Source of the DNA: Nemertoderma westbladi
Lineage: Eukaryota > Xenacoelomorpha > Nemertodermatida > Nemertodermatidae
Direction of reading: 5' to 3'
DNA length: 43,608 nt
Assembly: GCA_032718475.1 (NCBI GenBank)
Contig: JAUCBJ010008707.1
Location: 1 to 43,608 of the forward strand
Shown: positions 41,303-43,608 of the stretch, in pieces
Layout of the letters: each line of letters opens with the position of its first letter
Numbering within the stretch: the first letter of the stretch is position 1
The notes under the pieces: model-generated
What the model saw: only the letters and a program-made list of their open reading frames with translations
What the model was told of the DNA's origin: nothing
Database searches by the model: none
Position numbers and translations under genes: made by a program

Positions 41303-43404
41303 AGGTATAATAGCGCAGTGATATTTAGATAGGGAAATTGAAACGCCCATATATTTTGAATTCATCCATTTTGTATAGTATGTAGCCCTACCTACGTAAT
41401 TTTGTATTAGGATATAAGTAGATAGTTCCAGGGTAGCAAGTTCAGTTGGACCCTGGATTTTGGGCTTGCTGTTATTAGTCTTGATGGGCTAGCTATCACA
41501 TGTCGTAATTCCCTATAATTGCGCTAAATTAATGTTTGTGCATCATGTTATTGGTACCGCTAAATTAAGCACCGGCAAAATTACCTTATATGGTGACGTT
41601 TAGGGGGTTAGGGCTACAATCCGGCTTTCTTATTGGACTAACTGCTTCCAGGTTGGTCTAATGATAAGCGCGGATTGAAGAGCCAATGAGTGAGCGATTG
41701 CATCACCCTTCTCGGATCACCTATAAATTGGCGGTTTGCCGGTAGAGCTGTACCTCAATCTCAACTCAATCCGTTTGCTACCTGTTACGCCATCAGACAT
41801 ATTTAGTACCATTAAGTTAGAAGTATAATCTTGCGTATTTCTGCAATTTGCTATTTTTCGATTAATTTCTTGAAATGATTTGTTAGTGCTACTATTCTCA
41901 ATTGCGTTTCTCAATCAATCCTATCGATTACTGCTAATTACAATCGGAACTATGATTTCTACCCCTTTTGTTAATGGTTCTATGTAATTCTTTTCGACGC
42001 AATAATCCTAAGGGATTTTCTGAGACTTTCAGACTTTGTGATTTGCATGCGCCGCTACGGTAGCTATTCAAATAAATGAAGGGCTAAGGTGCCAGTAGGC
42101 GGTGGGCACATCGGGGGGTTGAGTGACTAAGGGAGAGCGGAGGATTCAAAGGCGTGCAACGCTGGCGGGGGGTCACCGTTGTGGTCGGGCGTTTCGCACT
42201 GTAGCATGCAGACCATTCGCCGATACAGTAATTAGGGGGCTGATGATCCAGGTTTCGTCTCTATTTAGTATTAGGGGGGCAGGAATCGGGTTAGTTAGGA
42301 AGCCTAGATGTATCCGGGAGAGGCCTGCACGTATTACAGCGTGGAGTGTGGCGTACGAATAGTGAATCACACAACTGTGGACTACACGGTAGTTAACTGC
42401 ATAATTGCGAACTGTGATTGCTGACGCTGATTGGTGTGTTACTGAAGTGTGCCTATGATTACAAATGTTTAGGTAGGCGCCCCCTTTCTCTTTGATTGAT
42501 TTCTATTTCTTAGTTACAACAAATAATTACTGATTAGGTCAAAGTAATACGGCAATTTAGGCTATTACTAGCGCAACCTGTTGTGTAATAAATTAGAATA
42601 ATTACGCATTCTGGAACTCTTAGTAATTAGTACGCTGTTACATATTTGTGACTGTAATTGATTAGTAAAATTAAGAATTAGTGCGCAGCATAGCGCAGAT
42701 TAGCTAAGGTAATAATTAGAGTACTGTAAACTATTCACGCTGAGCGGTTATTTGCATTAGTGGGCAATAAGCCAGATCGCTTTATTCAGTACGCACAACA
42801 CACTAGTAATTTGCTGGCCTAAAGCCAGCTGCAGGCAAGTTTAGACCCAGAGCGGTATTATCCACGTAGAGACAAAATACTGTATCATTTTGATTATTTT
42901 AAATATTCTCGCTTTCATACATTTCGTTAGGGAACCTCCAGTATTCGCGATTAGAAAAGACGTAGGCAATAGCGTGCTTAAAATAGTGATAAAATTAGGC
43001 GTAAGAATACTCTGAGTGCAAAGCCTCTCGCACTCGTCTTAAGTAAGCTTAGGGAGCCGACTCGGGTTTATTGTTTTGGTTATTCCCGCGTGGCTCATAG
43101 ATTCGAACAGTTAGCTCTCTATCGAGCGATCGGTAGAGAAAGGAACAAGCGATTTTGCAGGAGCCGTGTAAATTTAGTAAAATATATTAGCGGGCGGCAG
43201 ATTAGCGCCATCCAACGGTAAGTAGCGGTTTTGTATTTAGCAGCCCTACAATTTAGTAATAGCACGCTCCTGATCGCCTTTACTTAACAGTAGAGCAGTC
43301 TTTGTGTCTTATTGGTTAGGCGGGAACTCATTAGGTTGGCAGAGAAGTATACGGGTATTTGTCTGTTCAACAGTTCTGCTGTCAGTATAGGGGTCGCGGT
43401 TGTT
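41303..43404. other. Region without recognised genes
   Basis: About 2.1 kb with no convincing frame, domain or RNA gene. CTATAAATTGG at 41720-41730 resembles a TATA box. Small frames such as 42123-42362 show no family signal. It could be part of another retroelement or host intergenic DNA. Confidence 0.4.
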
Positions 43405-43608
43405 TATCAGTAATATGTGTTTATTTGCTGTAGGCTGTAGCGTACAGTAAATAGAGTATTCTTAGGCTGTTAGTTTAGATTACTGTTACTGGTTACTTCG
43501 TATCAGTAATACGTGTATTTATTGGCTGTTGCTTGCAGCAGTCAATATTGTATTCTTAGGCTGCTAGTTTAGATTACTGTATTCACTGGTCGCGTACAAT
43601 AGTACAGT
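43405..43608. repeat. 96-bp tandem repeat, two units, cut by window end
   Basis: TATCAGTAATAYGTGTWTTT...TATTCTTAGGCTGYTAGTTTAGATTACTGT occurs from 43405 and from 43501. Confidence 0.85.

Noticed and set aside
41720-41730. TATA-box promoter
   Set aside because: A single TATAAAT match in AT-rich DNA with no gene downstream is too weak to call.
42123-42362. 79-codon plus-strand frame
   Set aside because: No similarity, no supporting context, overlapping frame on the other strand.

Overview
This window looks like an accessory, transposon-rich piece of an invertebrate metazoan genome. The base composition is AT-rich. There is a fibrinogen-domain exon and a TEX36-like (HDNR-motif) exon, and most of the remainder is built from eukaryotic mobile elements (BEL/Pao, Penelope-like, LINE, TTAA-type inverted-repeat elements, a DDE integrase transposon) and minisatellites. 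I see no bacterial operons, rRNA, tRNA or CRISPR. The phylum cannot be fixed from the sequence alone; mollusc, lancelet, hemichordate or cnidarian would all fit.

Region by region. 1-3.3 kb: a HECT-like E3 ligase frame (+) faces a DDE integrase/transposase frame (-), tail to tail, with a 20-bp minisatellite between them. 3.3-6.4 kb: AT-rich DNA, a long C/G-tract hairpin, and a 1.2-kb solo LTR with a 5-bp target duplication (ACACC). 6.4-7.0 kb: a TEX36-like exon. 7.85-9.25 kb: a fibrinogen-related gene on the minus strand (coiled coil plus truncated fibrinogen domain) with a second copy of its coiled-coil exon upstream. 9.36-12.2 kb: wrecks of a Penelope-like element and of a LINE, then a 30-bp minisatellite. 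12.63-14.20 kb: a 1.57-kb non-autonomous TTAA element whose interior is a satellite. 14.2-15.8 kb: a 27-bp array. 16-17.1 kb: a local duplication and a GC-rich patch.

17.11-32.11 kb: I read this as one ~15-kb BEL/Pao retrotransposon. A 258-bp remnant of the 5' LTR is identical to the end of the 1262-bp 3' LTR. Inside are a 2.2-kb repeat-rich leader, a very large gag/protease frame, a pol frame (RT, RNase H, integrase) with one in-frame stop, a 1.6-kb non-coding stretch, and a broken reading frame of unknown function between pol and the 3' LTR, the place where env-like or accessory genes sit in retroelements. This post-pol gene and the unusually long gag N-terminus are the parts least explained by known families.

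33.4-41.2 kb: a second BEL copy on the minus strand carries only the pol 3' two thirds and the post-pol non-coding stretch. It forms a giant inverted repeat with the first copy and is split by a 3.2-kb insertion made of two TTAA elements sharing one TTAA, a palindrome cluster, a ~55-bp minisatellite and a 12-bp satellite. 41.2-43.6 kb: no gene recognised; short tandem repeats at both edges.
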